The notes below the pieces were generated by a model. The model did no database searches and was not told the origin of the DNA. It saw nothing but the letters and a program-made list of their open reading frames with translations. Source: Knufia peltigerae (Eukaryota; Ascomycota; Eurotiomycetes; Chaetothyriales; Trichomeriaceae). Taken from it: 64,000 nt of DNA. A program made the position numbers and the translations under genes. Each line of letters opens with the position of its first letter. The first letter of the stretch is position 1. Positions 63,933 through 64,000 of the stretch are shown here, piece by piece. The stretch is taken from positions 62,001 to 126,000 of the forward strand of contig JAPDRN010000057.1 of NCBI GenBank assembly GCA_030247855.1. Direction: 5' to 3'.

Positions 63933-64000
63933 GCGCATCCTGCCCGCCGTGGGCGTGCTTTCGCTGGCCATGGCGCTGGCCGCGTGTGCCGGCAAGGCCG
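63925..64000 (+). CDS. Lipoprotein gene, truncated by the window edge
   Basis: About 25 codons from the ATG at 63925 to the end of the window. MAKRILPAVGVLSLAMALAAC is a lipoprotein signal with the lipobox LAAC. It overlaps the DUF2231-like stop by 8 bp, with AAGGAG just upstream. DUF2231 genes are often followed by a PQQ-type sugar (sorbosone) dehydrogenase lipoprotein, which would fit, but nothing visible here confirms it. Confidence 0.7.
   Translation, partial: MAKRILPAVGVLSLAMALAACAGKA

Noticed and set aside
1..64000. CRISPR arrays, rRNA genes and common riboswitches.
   Set aside because: No regularly spaced short repeats, no rRNA-like sequence and no recognisable riboswitch core were seen in the intergenic regions.

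Overview
The window is high-GC gammaproteobacterial chromosome and almost certainly comes from the Stenotrophomonas (maltophilia complex) branch of the Xanthomonadaceae. The evidence is the set of palindromic repeats beginning GTAG (SMAG-type, at 8403, 34518, 50978, 59847 and 62567), a probable Xanthomonadales T4SS effector with an XVIPCD-like tail, TonB-dependent receptors paired with catabolic genes, and the general gene content. The taxonomic call is inference from content; no alignment was run.

Layout, left to right. (a) 1-3.5 kb: biotin genes bioB-bioF-bioH on the minus strand, then the start of an SDR gene that runs off the left edge; a BirA-like inverted repeat precedes bioB. (b) 3.5-6.5 kb: a DUF3658-like protein, an H-NS-family protein, ComF, an HdeD-like membrane protein and a lipoprotein resembling the SecD P1 head. 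(c) 6.5-22.1 kb: a probably complete N-acetylgalactosamine (GalNAc) utilisation island. The minus strand carries agaS-agaK-agaZ-agaR-agaA and a sugar-porter permease. The plus strand carries an exported GH31 enzyme with two carbohydrate-binding modules, a TonB-dependent receptor and a Tat-exported GH109 enzyme. The divergent control region holds nine CTTTC/GAAAG elements, the published core of AgaR operators. Together these would release alpha-linked GalNAc outside the cytoplasm, import it, phosphorylate it, deacetylate it and deaminate/isomerise it to tagatose-6-phosphate.

(d) 22.3-32.8 kb: an RHS polymorphic-toxin locus. One full-length RHS gene is followed by two displaced 3' modules that repeat the same ~667 bp of RHS core without length change, each with a different C-terminal domain and its own small downstream gene (immunity candidate). 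A fourth, eroded trace lies at 32094. (e) 32.8-39 kb: a lipoprotein, tRNA-Arg(CCG), ubiA, an AtoE-type short-chain fatty-acid transporter, an acyl-CoA synthetase, a 53-residue Gln-rich protein and a YiiX-like cysteine hydrolase. (f) 39.2-42.3 kb: two lipoproteins and a multidomain peptidoglycan hydrolase with an XVIPCD-like tail, reading as a T4SS effector/immunity cluster.

(g) 42.4-51 kb: a TPM-domain membrane protein, a VOC protein, a hydrolase with an AraC-type regulator, a small membrane protein, and a TonB receptor translationally coupled to an exported PLP enzyme. (h) 51-55 kb: two MocR/PdxR-like regulators bracketing a thioredoxin-fold protein and a small membrane protein, with matching CATACAA palindromes before the operon and before one regulator. 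(i) 55-60 kb: cyoABCD (cytochrome bo3 quinol oxidase) followed by an SCO1/SenC lipoprotein. (j) 60-64 kb: a secreted S8 protease with P-domain coupled to a probable dedicated chaperone, then small proteins and a truncated lipoprotein gene at the right edge. Intergenic stretches not listed are short and show nothing I can name.
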